64,000 nucleotides of DNA from Antitrichia curtipendula (lineage: Eukaryota > Streptophyta > Bryopsida > Hypnales > Leucodontaceae). Where the stretch lies: the NCBI GenBank assembly GCA_951230915.1, contig OX579633.1, positions 8,158,145-8,222,144 on the forward strand, read 5' to 3'. The position numbers were made by a program, and so were the translations under genes. The notes under the pieces were generated by a model. The model was given only the letters and a program-made list of their open reading frames with translations, was not told the DNA's origin and made no database searches. The stretch's first letter is position 1, and the number at the start of each line of letters is the position of its first letter. Shown here piece by piece: positions 33,853 through 45,658 of this stretch.

Positions 33853-36089
33853 GCTCTCTTGTAATGATTAGTGACGATTGCAGTATTTTGCAATTATCTG
33901 ATTGAATTATTAGTTTTCCACTTATGATCTTTGTTTTGCAGCAGCCAGAATGCTTGGGATCTTTTTAACTTGATCTAAATTGATGACTGCTATAAACAGT
34001 TTGTAATGTAATGTGTTGGCACATCCATCTTTACTACATCGCAGTCTCTGGTAACCCCCGGAAGGACGCCGACCTATGACCAAGGTACTTTGTCAAAAAT
34101 GATCTGATTTTTGGACCAGGAGGGGCATTCGGAAAGTCATCCATTGCTCACTTTTCAGCATCGGCGTCTTTACAGTGCATTCCATTTTATTTTTCACATA
34201 TTTTTGGGAGTTCCAATATGTGAGGGATGCTAGTTCTAGGTCTTGTGAACAAAATATTTCTGGTAAATTTTGACCATAAATATTTACATATTTTTGGTTG
34301 TATGTTTGCACAGGTGTATCAACTATCTCAATTTCATCAAATTTGTCATTTGTCATTGTAGGAGGTTGTCTTTGAAAGATTAAGTATTATTTAGATGAAT
34401 GAGAAGTTATTTGGACCAAGTAAACATCACCTTGAAATGTTTTAGTATCATCCAAAATTTTGACTTTGGAGTGCTAAACCCTACAATATCACATAGGGTT
34501 TAAAGTGTCTTGTGGAAGTAGAATGCATCTTGTCAAAGGATCAAATTTTCACAAACTTCTTTAGTAATAAGCCTATTGTTCCATAATTAGGAGAGACAAT
34601 GTCTAACAAGACTTGATAAATATATTAGTGTAAAGAAATTAGTAGCTCAAAAGAGGTACATTGGACATAGTACTTGAGACCAATTTTGTATTTTGTTTTA
34701 GTTTTAACCTTGCAATGTAACCAAGGACAATAAATGCTAGATGAATGACAAGAAACATGATCAAGGTCACAAAAAGATAAATAGAATTTATCAATTCTTG
34801 TTGGTGAAGTTTTATCCAAGGCTAAGCCATGTTGTCATTTCAAATCCAAGTCATTGGGGATACTTTAGGATTTTATATTGGACTTTGTTACTAATATGGT
34901 GGTTAATATAAATCCCCATGTAATGCAAATTTTTATCTTTTTTTAAATTTATTATTATTATAGTCATAATGATCAATTCTTTTGCATTTGGGCTTAACAA
35001 ATGCAATGAACTAAACTATCTTTTATTAAGCAATGAACTAATTAAATTGCCATTTATAGGGGGAAAAAACACTAAATTAAACCACTGTTATTCTTGCTTC
35101 CAAATAATTGCCTAATTAAGTTGACAATTGACAAGATCTTATGTTTTAAAGAAGCACTTATTAATCCTTATAGTGCACTAACTACTTATATTACAAGTAT
35201 ATACATGTGTGTTTTCTAATCCCTTACATACACAAATCTCATTTTTTTTGTAGTTATATAACTTGACATGCTCATATTTGTAACTCTCACTTCCAACGAG
35301 GGGGTTTGGAACTATACATTGCTCAATTTGACAGATTCTAGCCACTCTGACCCTGTCCCTCCAAAATTTTGGCTCATACAGTGAAGCCAATGAATTAACA
35401 TGCATTTCTAATAGTTGTCTAGAATTTTCTTATGATCTTGAATTTCTATCTAGAGATCATAGAGTGATTGATAACAATGGTAGCACATTGCAAAAAAACA
35501 AATTACTAAAGCAAATACTTGGTTTGAGGAATTGAAACCCCATTGTTAAGCATTGTTTAACTCTCATGTATTTCAAATCAAGAAGGACCCCTCAAGGCAA
35601 TGCAAGTATTGGTGCAAAAGTAAAAGAGAGTTATAGTAGTGTGGGTTGGTATCCGTATTGCAAAAAAATTGTACATTAGTTGTGAATAGTGAAAGATACG
35701 AGAGAATTGGACAAATCACGCAAGATTGTCAAAATAGAATATGGTAAGAGAAAGTATCACAAAGGATGGAGAGTGTTGGGAACTATACTTCCATTACCTA
35801 GTAAAATAGTGGATTAGCAAAAAAAGTCCTAAGAATTCATCTACAAGCCTAGTCAATTATTCATCAAGAAGTTTGTCAAGATCAACGACCTATAAAAGAA
35901 GCCACTCTCACCTATCCATGTGACCCTCTCAAACATCCTCACATCCTTTCTGAAACTTGAGATAGCCATTACCTTTGCTTTCAGAAAGAAACTTTTTATA
36001 CTTTAAATAATTATTTACTAATCTTGAAAAATGTGAGCAAGTAACAAAGACTCTTGTAATTTAACATCTTAGGAGTAGTTTTGTGTCTA
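33853..36089. other. No gene seen
   Basis: AT-rich sequence. Minus-strand frames at 34093-34356 and 34625-34819 have ordinary amino-acid mixtures and may be shards of retroelement coding sequence, but no motif (zinc knuckle, RT YxDD, integrase) is visible. The rest is low complexity. Confidence 0.4.
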
Positions 36090-36550
36090 TTGAGAACATT
36101 GTGTGTGATAAATTGTCACTTCTGCCAATTAATTAATTCACTTGTGAAATGAATGAAAAAATTAATTGTGCTTGTAAAATATATGTTATATCCCCCTACC
36201 CCATATTCATATTTTTTGGAAGCTATTGTGTTTGCAATTGATATGGGATATCGACATGGAATTATGTATTTTGTATCAATCCCCATATATGTACATTGAA
36301 CTATATTATTATATCACATATAATATTTGTATATATTATGGATGTCATATTTTATATTTTGTAAGTATCCATATCATATCCATAAATCCTAATTTAGATT
36401 GCCAAAATCGTCTCTCATAACAGCGCAATCAAAAGTGATAGTTTTTTTTTTCCTAATCATGTAAATTGACGGCATTGGAGGGGGGGCATTTTTTTCACAT
36501 GGAGATCAACGGCTATGAATTTCTTCACATTTGGGAGGGCTTTTGGCCTA
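36090..36550. repeat. Dispersed repeat R2, copy 2 (inverted relative to 18330)
   Basis: Complement of 18330-18800; see the shared segments there. The AT-rich core (36226-36380) accounts for the Y/I/C-rich open frame at 36226-36420, which is not a gene. Confidence 0.6.
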
Positions 36551-36661
36551 AGACATAACTATTTGCATCTTTGGGGTACATTGTGATGGTTCAATCCCAC
36601 ATGCAGCAAAGACTTCCCAACGATTTCAATTTTGTGAGAGTCCACTTCCTTCAGCGAACTC

Positions 36662-36747
36662 CGTTCACACTGCAAGAAGATGGAGCATGACATTTGTTAA
36701 GCTACGTTCACACTGCAAGAAGATGAAGCACGGCATTTGTTAAACTA
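36662..36747. repeat. 43-bp tandem duplication
   Basis: CGTTCACACTGCAAGAAGAT starts at 36662 and again at 36705. The two 43-bp units differ at a few positions (gga/gaa, tga/cgg, agc/aac). Confidence 0.85.
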
Positions 36748-36749
36748 AT

Positions 36750-37845
36750 GCGACAGACGGAGCCTTGCGGATTTTACCGTCTTTGTTTTTTCATGCTTCC
36801 GTTTCCTCTCTTCTAGGGATCTCCAACACCCCTTCGTCACAGTCCATCTACACCGTGCGTTGCTGAAGGTTGTCATGCTGCAGTTCGCAAGATGCGATTC
36901 TCGTTTTGCAAGCGATTTTTTCTGGATTCTTTCAGTCGAGAATACATAATCGCTTTCCATGTGAAATTCTCAGCTATGGCGTCACACACTGCTCACAAAT
37001 CCTCACTCACTTGCATCCCCTCTGACATCGATCGTGTTCCACTGGAATTTGATGCAATTCGATAACAACGAAACAATGTGCAAACCTTCCTTTCGACTTT
37101 TGAAGTCGTGACAATGCTTCGAACTAAGTGTACCTTCAATCACAGCTAATTAGGGTTTCAAATAGATGTAGCCATGGCGATCGTGTCTCATCGATTCAAG
37201 CGCAGGTAGGATTCATCACTTATACTATCTAGAGCGCGGCTACGGACAAATTGATTTGTATAAGCTCCGCGTCAACGAAGCAGTAGACTCGTTAGCTTCA
37301 CGCACATCGATTATGAGAATTTGACCGCAATTTCGTTAAATTGGCGCGATTCCGGCGTCCAAAATTGTGACACATATCTTCAAAGGTTTGATTTCAGGCC
37401 ACAAACAAGTACAGGCATTGATTAATGTTTCAGGCAGAGCTTCCTGAAAGGATGAAACGTGCCAAAGTATCATAATACCGTCAACGAAATTGGCGTTGTT
37501 TCATAATAATTGGGACTCTGCACGTTGATAATGCTTATTTATTGCAGTATATGACTTACGTTTACATTTGACCTAATTTTTTTAATCTAAGGGATCCCTC
37601 ATTGCAGAATTGTGCAGTTTTCAGACAGATGAACGACGAGGCGTCGTTCTTGTGTTGGAATTGACAGCGGACGATTGCTCCTCGTGTGATCCAATGTTCA
37701 AGTCGAAGCGCGTGCACCTTGGGTTGAAGATCTTGAATTTGAGCCTGGAGCAGAAGGTGATGACATCTTCCCGAATGCGTGCATTGACTGCCCTCGCTAC
37801 GTGAGGATAATGAGCTCTTCAGCATTTGCTTCCTGTTCTGCATTT
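36750..37845 (+). other. Gene-like composition, no gene model I can defend
   Basis: The base composition resembles the ELM1 promoter and exons more than the surrounding repeats. ATG at 37174 (GCCATGG context) reads MAIVSHRFKRR up to a possible donor at about 37205. A frame at 37610-37804 after a plausible acceptor includes VLELTADDCSSCDP and HLGLKILNLSLEQK. This faintly recalls the RMI1/TDRD3-type OB domain (pattern LELTDG...C.....LGL....GTK), but the key Gly and the GTK motif are not there. Treat as a possible decayed gene or a non-coding transcript. Confidence 0.25.
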
Positions 37846-38552
37846 CCTACGATGAGGCGATGAGTGTTTTCACGGACATATGACTGTCGTTCATACCCTG
37901 TCCATCGTCTTCTCTCGAATTGATTTTCGAAATCGTGACGTGCAAGGTTGCAGAGGAGACTCTAGGATGCGTACATAAGTACAAAATTGTGTTTACAATT
38001 CAAATTCGCACTTCTCTTGTGCGTGTCCTAAGATGAGTATCTTAACGGAAACATCGCCGTTGTTCATACCCCTGTCCATCACGCTGTTAGACTGGAGGTT
38101 CCAATATATTTGTGAATGGATCGCGAACGCGATCCCTAGGATGCCTCTAACGGCTCAGCAGGATCCCTGCACAATAGCTAGTGTCGCACTACATTTTTCT
38201 ATTTCCTAAGAGGAGTACCTTGACGGACACATTAGAGTTGCTCACACCCCTGTCCATCGTATCCTCGTGAAGGAAAATATGCTTACACTTCAAGTTACCC
38301 CTTCTTCTCTTTTTCCTAGGATGATCAGTGACACACTGCTCTTGTTCAACTCGGTTGTCTAATTCTCTACAACTTGTGAGCCCCAACAGAGTCGAATGTC
38401 GTGGAAGGAGCGGCGAATGCGCAAAGATCTCTGTGACGCCACAGCCCTGTAAGATAATGTTTATTTCGCTTCTACAATCTGCTCTACATCTCTGTGTCGC
38501 CTACGAGTGTCTTTACGGACACATTGATGTTGTTCATACCCCTGTCCATCGC
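37846..38552. repeat. Degenerate ~180-bp tandem array, five copies
   Basis: A conserved core of about 55 bp starts with CCTA(A/C)GATGAG-like sequence and ends in TTCATACCCCTGTCCATC. Cores start at 37846, 38027, 38205, 38315 (weakest) and 38501, with spacing 181, 178, 110 and 186. The spacers share weaker motifs ('ctaggatgc', 'gaatgcg'). On the minus strand four cores read in one frame as MDRG(M/V)(N/S)(N/D)..(V/M)SVK.L, copy 1 needing a 1-bp frameshift. One site carries all four bases while still encoding Val. On the plus strand the cores read (S/T)(I/V)(L/F)T(D/E)T....(I/T)PLSI. No complete protein results on either strand. Confidence 0.6.
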
Positions 38553-38633
38553 TACGTTCTAATTGCTTGATAATATTGTAAGTGTTGCGCAAGTGGGGGC
38601 TTCTTCAAAGTGTAACTACACTGAACTTCTGGA

Positions 38634-39002
38634 ATGCGAATACACAACGATGACAACCTCGTCACCCTCACCAGGCTTTTATATGCTGCAATAAGTCTAC
38701 AAGTCTCACTCGGTCACTCGTATGATGTACGTGTGACCAGCAAGGCTAGATCCTTTTCCTGTCCCCTTCCGCCATTGACATCCTTTTTAGAAACTTTTTT
38801 CTTCTCAGTACTTTCAACCCCGTTTGAATTCCGAATCTGTGGCTGTGACACCCTGGGGAAGCTTGGCAGGGGCAAGGGCAGGGGAATGTCAAAGGCAACT
38901 GTTGATCTGAGCCCCGAAAAGCGCTACAGAAATCAGTCAAGGTCAGCCAGCAGCTGCGCTTCGTGGCTGAGACGCATGACAGAAGAACCTCCCCTGGAGT
39001 GA
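38634..39002 (+). CDS. Unrecognised 122-codon open frame
   Basis: This opens at ATG 38634 and closes at TGA 39000-39002. The translation has a hydrophobic middle (residues about 40-65) and a basic, Ser-rich C-terminal third (GRGKGRGMSK..., SRSASSCASW). No family is recognised. It may be a chance frame in the gene-like patch that also holds the tandem array; the minus strand over 38746-38940 is open as well. Low confidence that it is translated. Confidence 0.2.
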   Translation: MRIHNDDNLVTLTRLLYAAISLQVSLGHSYDVRVTSKARSFSCPLPPLTSFLETFFFSVLSTPFEFRICGCDTLGKLGRGKGRGMSKATVDLSPEKRYRNQSRSASSCASWLRRMTEEPPLE

Positions 39003-40787
39003 GGTCAAGAGTCCTACTTTGGTAAACAGTAGCATAAAGTTTTCAACGACAGTCGTCAACACTATTCCGATTCAGATGACTCAGGTCCACGCCTGCTGGC
39101 TGCAGAGTCCCCAAAGAACTGCGCACCAGTACTGACACCAAATTTGTAATTTTGATAAGCTTCAGATCTTGACAACAAATTGTTCAAAGTCTTGTGCTGA
39201 TCAAAAGACCAAGAGCATCATCGCAGACTGGAGGCTCAATCATTTACAGGTAGTTGCGTCGAACTTGCACTTATCTAAACCTTGACCTAGAATTGTGTCA
39301 TCCCTTTCATATCTTTCAGTTTACAGTGCAGACTTCGCGAAACTAAATCCTGCTGGGGGGTGGGGGTGGGGGTGCGGTTCGAATGTTTGGACACTTCCAA
39401 AGAAACAGTGAACGTTCACGTGATTACATGCAAGATATACCACTATAATCCACCCAACAGTCCACCCAACCAGTGATATTGTCCTAGTTTTTGGAAAGCA
39501 GAAAAAATAACTTGAAGTCAATCTATAATCCTGGGTAGCCAGAAAGGCCAAGTTTTCACCAATTCTCTTGTACCATACGGAAGATAACATGTCGGTGCTT
39601 CCCTAGGCAGCTCGTGCTAGCTAGTATAGGTCTTCCTGTGCAAAGAAGAGGAACTTACGTACTTCCATAGGTGCATGTGGCCTAGATAGTAGAACCATCC
39701 CCCGCAACTTAAGAACACTTCATTCACGATGGTGCCAACATCACTATTCTTCGCCTTCTTCTACGCAGCAGCTAGAGTTTTTAAATGACTTACGGCTGCA
39801 TTATGTCGTTGTTTCTATTTCTTTAACGCTTGTCTGTTATAACTGACGTATGTTCGAAGCTATTCAGGATGCTCACTGCACGCAATCAGGCGTCACGTTT
39901 AGTCACGTTTAGTAACTTAGCCAAAATAATGTTCTTCATTCATTTGAAGTGCTGATTTCAATTGATTGCAAAAAGCTGGTAGGAAGGTGATTTGGTGGCA
40001 GAGTACTAGCTCATCAGTTGGAGATGGTGGTGGCAATCATGGTGGTGGCATCCGCGTTTGCTTCCTGCATGCGTCAGCACAAATCTCCAACTCAATAGGC
40101 CATTTACTGTGACCCAGATTCAACTTTTAGATTGTCAGTTAATACAAGTTTGTTCATTAGATAACAGTAGATAACAGTGTCAATGTACAGTACTGTAGAG
40201 TGGGCTACAGTTCATTTACGAATTTTTCATTCAGTTTTCAGTTTTCACTAGAAAGTTCAACTTTAGGAAGCCTGAGCGTGCTAAAAAATGAACCAATTTT
40301 GAAACCACAAATTGCATTGGAATTGCAATGAAGTGCACTTCAGCTTCATAACAAGTGAAAAATGAATAGTTTAAAATTGTACAACAATTTGAATTCCTTT
40401 TATACACTATCTACCATTTTACATAAATCTTGAAGAATAGTCAAAGATTTTTTGCATTTGGGTGAAGAACAAGTAAGAAAATATAAAAGCAATTCAAGTG
40501 GTATTGGAATAAGTATCTCTAAAGCAATTGTGAAGGTTCATTTTGTATATGTACCATTGAATTCAAGTTGTAATTTTCACAAATGTTGGCAGAACTAGAT
40601 AGTGCATAGTGTATAGAAAACACCAAACTCTTTATATGATTTTTCAATCACATATGTGTGTTTGTAATGATGATAAAATAGTCTTCAGCGTGATTCCAAC
40701 GCAATCTGAAGTTTAAAATTCCATTCATTTTTTAGCGCACATGGGCCTCCCAAAGTTCTCCTAATCTTAGCAAGATCCAAAAATTCG
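39003..40787. other. No gene seen
   Basis: A G-rich tract lies at 39354-39373. The minus frame 39321-39590 is unsupported. Beyond 40100 the sequence returns to AT-rich repeat-like composition. Confidence 0.4.
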
Positions 40788-40789
40788 TA

Positions 40790-41188
40790 AGGTAGTCTAC
40801 TTTAAATGCGCCCATCTTCTTCAAACCGCTCCTATAACTAGCTCTGGAATGGATTTGAGGTTGTCCTTGAATCGACCACTTTAGCCATTGAGTGCATCGA
40901 GAAAAAAGTATTATTTATTGTGAGAACCAATTGATTTCTTCACATCTCTTTACAAGTTGGAAGTGGACAGGTTTTGGAAGACCTATAGTCACAAATAGGT
41001 GCCTAAGACAGAAATCTTTGAAAATTCATAACTAATTCCAAGAAGGTCCAAAAAATATGAAACAACTTGGGTTAGATGCCAATTCCACCATTCTTCCTAT
41101 GAAAATTTACTGAAAATTGTTTTGAGGACTTTAGCTTCCCTCCAAAGGCAATCAGCTCTTGAATGGTCGCTTTAAGAGCAGACTACCT
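40790..41188. mobile_element. TA-flanked MITE (AGGTAG family), copy 3
   Basis: TA at 40788-40789 and 41189-41190; TIRs AGGTAGTCTACTTTAAA and, inverted, AGGTAGTCTGCTCTTAAA; 399 bp. The inner part 41030-41140 is nearly the same as 23945-24060 of copy 2, in the same orientation. Non-coding. Confidence 0.72.
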
Positions 41189-41460
41189 TAAATGAACTGT
41201 ACCCCACTGTACATCACAGGGGAATATAGGCAGTGCACCTAAAATTAGTCCAGGACCCCAGGCTCTTGCTTACAGGAGAGTCTGCAACACAGACAAACAC
41301 AACAGTAAGGTAAGTTTATTTTGTTGCTCAATGCAGAATCCTCAGGTATTGTTCAGCACCGGCTTGGTCCACATTGTTTTTATTTTGCTTCTCCAATGTC
41401 AGTAAGCAGATCACTTGATGTCATGGACGTTTGATGCCGCGGAAGTGAGTTAGAATGTGC

Positions 41461-42304
41461 TTAACCCGTAAAGGACCGTTTGTTCCCTCTTGGAATAATT
41501 TGGGTTTGGATAGGTTCATATTGTCTCAATTTATAGTAAATGTTTTTGAGATGTGTGGTTATGGGAGAGATTCATGGACTTATACTTTTTATTTCAATAG
41601 GTGCCTAAGAGAAAAAGTTATGGCCAGCACAATAAGCCTAAAATGGAGGTTAGTGGGCAACACAAAAAAATCACAAAAAGTCAAAAGAATTTATTTATTT
41701 TAAATTCCTAAAATATTTGTCTACATTTGAAGCTTTGATTCATTCTATTTGGACTAGTGATGAGAAAGTTATGGACAATCTTAGTTTTTTGGGCAATCTA
41801 AGCATCTTCTTTTAAAACAAAACACACTATAAAATTCATTTTTAAATGCAATTTTTACAATTTTCCAAAAGAATCGTTAGACAAGGTCAAATTTGTTTGC
41901 TAGAACAATCTCACTCTTGGAATTATTCAATTCTATCTTAAAGCTATTAATGGTTTAGTTTTTCCTTCAATCTTGAACCTACTTCTATCTAATAGTTTTT
42001 TAATGAGTAAAAAAATTAAATGTTATTTTCTTGAGATTCTTTTTTAAATTCTCAACTCAACTATTCGATATAAAAACTTAGAAAATCAAGAAATTTAAGT
42101 TAAGAAGATTCAAAGCCAAAAAATCTTGTCAAGCAAAGGTGCAAAAAAATTTGTTTTTTTAAACTAGTATAGTACAAAATACTATGGTTGGATATGCAAA
42201 AAAAAAAAAAAAAAAAAATTCAAAGTTTATTGCTCTTTGCAAAAGAAATGCCAATTTCAAATGTTTTTTTGATGGAAAAACAACCTGAGTCCTTTAGGGA
42301 TTAA
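41461..42304. mobile_element. TTAA-flanked (piggyBac-like) MITE
   Basis: TTAA at 41461-41464 and 42301-42304; ends CCCGTAAAGGACC and, inverted, TCCCTAAAGGACT; 836 bp inside. Related to 5799-6384 and 10164-11090. It contains a poly-A run of more than 20 bases near 42200. The frame at 41455-41703 crosses the left end and is not a gene. Confidence 0.85.
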
Positions 42305-42944
42305 GGGATGTAAGAGGGTCTTATTGCAACCATGTTTATTTGACTTTTTCTTTTCCTAGGCACATAGGGCTTGCAACACAACTAGTATAACATTGTTTTA
42401 TCTTTAAATAATAGACCCATGACCTAACTAATTTCAAGCCTTACCATCCATCAATCACTCTATTTGCTGCCATTTTTCAACTAGATATGAATGAAAGAAT
42501 TTATATTTATTTATCAGGTATATAATCATAAGTCTACTACTACAAGTTGTAAAATATTTCAATTTTTTTGGGGGGGGGGAGTTTTGAAATTACTGTGAAT
42601 TTCCTTGGGGAAAAAAATTCATATCAAATACAAAACATACTCAAAACATTTGAAATTTTTATCAAAGATGTATATTATAGTATATAATATCATGGTATAA
42701 ACCAAAGTTATTGTGTCACTCTAAAATTAAAAAATCAACAAATTATGGTTATAGGTCAAAAGTTTGTATTGCTATAGAATATTGAAATTTATAGATTTTT
42801 CAAAATTTTCAAATAGAATAGAAAACTAGAAATTGAACTCGATAAAATTCATTTTAAAAAAAATCAGTTTTATAGTTACAGCTAAAGTAGTTCACATCAA
42901 GAGTAAATAGTAAGAAATGGCCGAAATATACTATAAGGGTGATC

Positions 42945-43508
42945 CTCGGGGAGGTTACTTAGTTCTACTACAACAAACCACGTGCGAACAAGTGATTTCT
43001 AATAAACTATAATTTCAATCTAAAATTTTGACCATTGTTTAATAATGACTATAGATTTCTATTGCCAAAATTTCAAACTCAAATAAAATATGAAATGATT
43101 TCTAGAAGAGGTTGAAAATGAACTAAAATGGCATGTTTTTCAACTAAAAAAATTATAGAGAACACATTTAAATGACCATTGAATCAATATTCAACTCAAA
43201 ATGAGCTTTCAATAGAGAGTTATTTTAAGGAATTTTTTGTTCATTTTTTAGACAATTTTCCCTTATATAATATAGGGGTGTGAAAGTTATTTTTCAGTTC
43301 TATAGTGTATCTTTTTACTTCAAAAATTTGTAACTAATTATCATTAACAAATAAAAATATCAATAATTCAAAACATAAACTTTCAAAGTAGAAAAATATA
43401 TTCATATTTTTTTAATTTTGTTTTATTTAAAATTCAAAAAGTAAATAGGGGGTTCAAAATTTTGATCACACGTGGTTTCTAATGGACACTCTAAGTGACC
43501 TCCCCGAG
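42945..43508 (+). mobile_element. hAT-like MITE with 8-bp duplication, copy 1
   Basis: 564 bp with ends CTCGGGGAGGTTACTTAG and, inverted, CTCGGGGAGGTCACTTAG. It is flanked by a perfect 8-bp direct repeat GGGTGATC (42937-42944 and 43509-43516). Both subterminal regions contain AAACCACGTG about 32-40 bp from the tip. The interior is non-coding and very similar to 47110-47661 (inverted) and 55178-55771 (same orientation). An 8-bp target duplication is typical of hAT transposases. Confidence 0.92.
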
Positions 43509-43624
43509 GGGTGATCCATGGATTTAGCATTTTTTTCTTTAGAAAAATCAATAATACCATATTGAGGGAATTTGTAGTACCTTTCTATGAAAAGATGCAA
43601 GCAAGCCTTGTTCTTGCAATATTT

Positions 43625-43681
43625 CCTCCCCCCGAAAAAATCCAAAGCCATTGATCTCAGCTCAAAAAAATTCCCCTCCTT
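43625..43681. repeat. Fragment of repeat R2, copy 3, running into the gap
   Basis: 'caaagccattgatctcagct' and 'aaaaaaattcccctcctt' match 18355-18400 of R2. The remainder would lie in the N run. Confidence 0.45.
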
Positions 43682-43881
43682 NNNNNNNNNNNNNNNNNNN
43701 NNNNNNNNNNNNNNNNNNNNNNNNNNNNNNNNNNNNNNNNNNNNNNNNNNNNNNNNNNNNNNNNNNNNNNNNNNNNNNNNNNNNNNNNNNNNNNNNNNNN
43801 NNNNNNNNNNNNNNNNNNNNNNNNNNNNNNNNNNNNNNNNNNNNNNNNNNNNNNNNNNNNNNNNNNNNNNNNNNNNNNNNN
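43682..43881. other. Assembly gap of 200 N
   Basis: Exactly 200 N. The round size suggests a placeholder, so the true distance is unknown. Open frames that cross it (43587-43955 and others) are artefacts. Confidence 0.99.
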
Positions 43882-44123
43882 TTTCAATTTTTTTGGAAAA
43901 GCTTAACTACCAATGGTTGAATGACATGTGCATTTCATTAATTTTTCATGTATGATTTTCTCAAAAAGCCATAGTTTTTCACTATTCTTTTAGAAGTATT
44001 AATCATACTATTCATTGAAAATGTACTCAAGCAGCTTCAAAAAAATGAACAAAAAACCATTTTCTTCCACCCTATAGTCTTAGGCAAAGTCATTCATTAG
44101 ATTAAAAATGTCCACAATGTCCT

Positions 44124-45658
44124 TTAACTCCTCAAGGCCTAACAACTTTTTGATGATGGAGGTTTTCAATGAATTGTCCCACTTTGATTTTTGGGACAAG
44201 TGTACACTAGACCCTTGCACTTTTTACATCACAATTCATTTTTCTCAATGAACATGGTCTTGTATTTGGTGATACTCAAATTTCAAAGTTGTTTTTACAA
44301 CTTTAATAAAAAAATTCTAGATGCTACATAAGTATAGTCTGCATGTACATTTTTGGATTTGTTGAGAAACTTCTTTGAGTGTGTTAAATTTGTACTTTTT
44401 TAGATTATTAGTAAAAAATCACAGTCAATTTTGTACTACAAACATATTAAAAAGTACAATTCCTTTGGCCATAGAAAACTTCAATTTTGTTTCTATAGAA
44501 AAGACAATAAAGGATCCTCTATTGGAATCTACTATTGAATTTACGACTACATCACTCTTGTAGCAAAGATCTAGAAAATAGTACTATTTGAATTGACAAT
44601 AGATAATTTGGTGAAAAGTGCATTTTCTAAGAATCGCCTTCAAGATTCTAGATGTTATTGGCTAGTTTTAGAATGGCTAAACGACATAATTTGAGTTTTT
44701 TTGTTTTTCCACCTTGTATTTCATTTTCTTTAGTAAATTTGTACTTTCAGAACACCAAATTTTGCCCAAAGTATATGGGGTCTAGTGTACTTTCACCTTT
44801 TTTTGCACATGGGTGTGCTTGAAATTTTTAATGTAAACCATACAAAAGTAAAGTAAAGACTATTTTGTCTACTAATATGCATAGAATTAATTGTAGAAAA
44901 TTTTGATTGTTAGACTTTAGGTTATAACAATTTTAGATGATTAACTTTATAGGCAAAAAGCACAACTTTTGAGGGAGAAAAAAATATAAGAAGATGAATA
45001 ATGCTTTTTTATCCTTCACAAATTTTTCTATTGGAATATAAGGCAAGTGTAGTATTTTCTACTAAATTAAAAAAATTGAGAAATACAAAATTCTCTCAAA
45101 TTTACACATGTTTTCAAATACGAGGAGTAAAAAACCAAAACTGACCAAACTGGGTTCTACAAAATTTTAAGAATTTTATATATGTGTTAAGTTTTGAATT
45201 TTAACAATTAATATTAGCATATTTTTTTGAAAATTTTCAAAAAAATTGGAATCATTCTAATAATTTTGTGTTCTTAATCACACTAGATTGAACCTTTTAT
45301 TTTTTAAATTTCTAAAAATAAAAATTTGAAAAAAATTCTCTACGTAGACCCAATTTGTTTGTGCAAGTAAACACTAGAAATGTCCAAGATAATGTCTTTT
45401 TCCATCCCTACTATTCCTTTCATTGGAAAAATTAGGTTTGCTCCTTTTTTCCATTAATTAGACAATATTTTATAAATTAAATTAAATTTTTTTTTCACAT
45501 TCAAATTTTGAAAATTAGAAAATGAAACAAGTATGTAAATTTGTTACTTTACAAGATCCAACTTTACAAAATATTGAGATTTGTTTCACCCTACCAAGAA
45601 TTTTCTATTGAAATTTAAAAAAAGATACATTGTGTTTTTTTGGTCCTTGAAGGGTTAA
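44124..45658. mobile_element. Possible large TTAA-flanked element
   Basis: TTAACTCCTCAAGGCC at 44124 and, inverted, TTAACCCTTCAAGGAC at the right (TTAA 45655-45658) form matched ends around 1527 bp. The terminal pattern resembles the YCCCTAAAGGNCC ends of the other TTAA elements with substitutions. The interior is AT-rich with no transposase. Less certain than the others because no sister copy or unoccupied site is available. Confidence 0.5.

Noticed and set aside
37846..38552. Box C/D snoRNA cluster
   Set aside because: Cores have GATGAG-like starts but no proper RUGAUGA/CUGA pair with terminal stems.
43587..43955. ORFs across the gap
   Set aside because: Made of N; not real.
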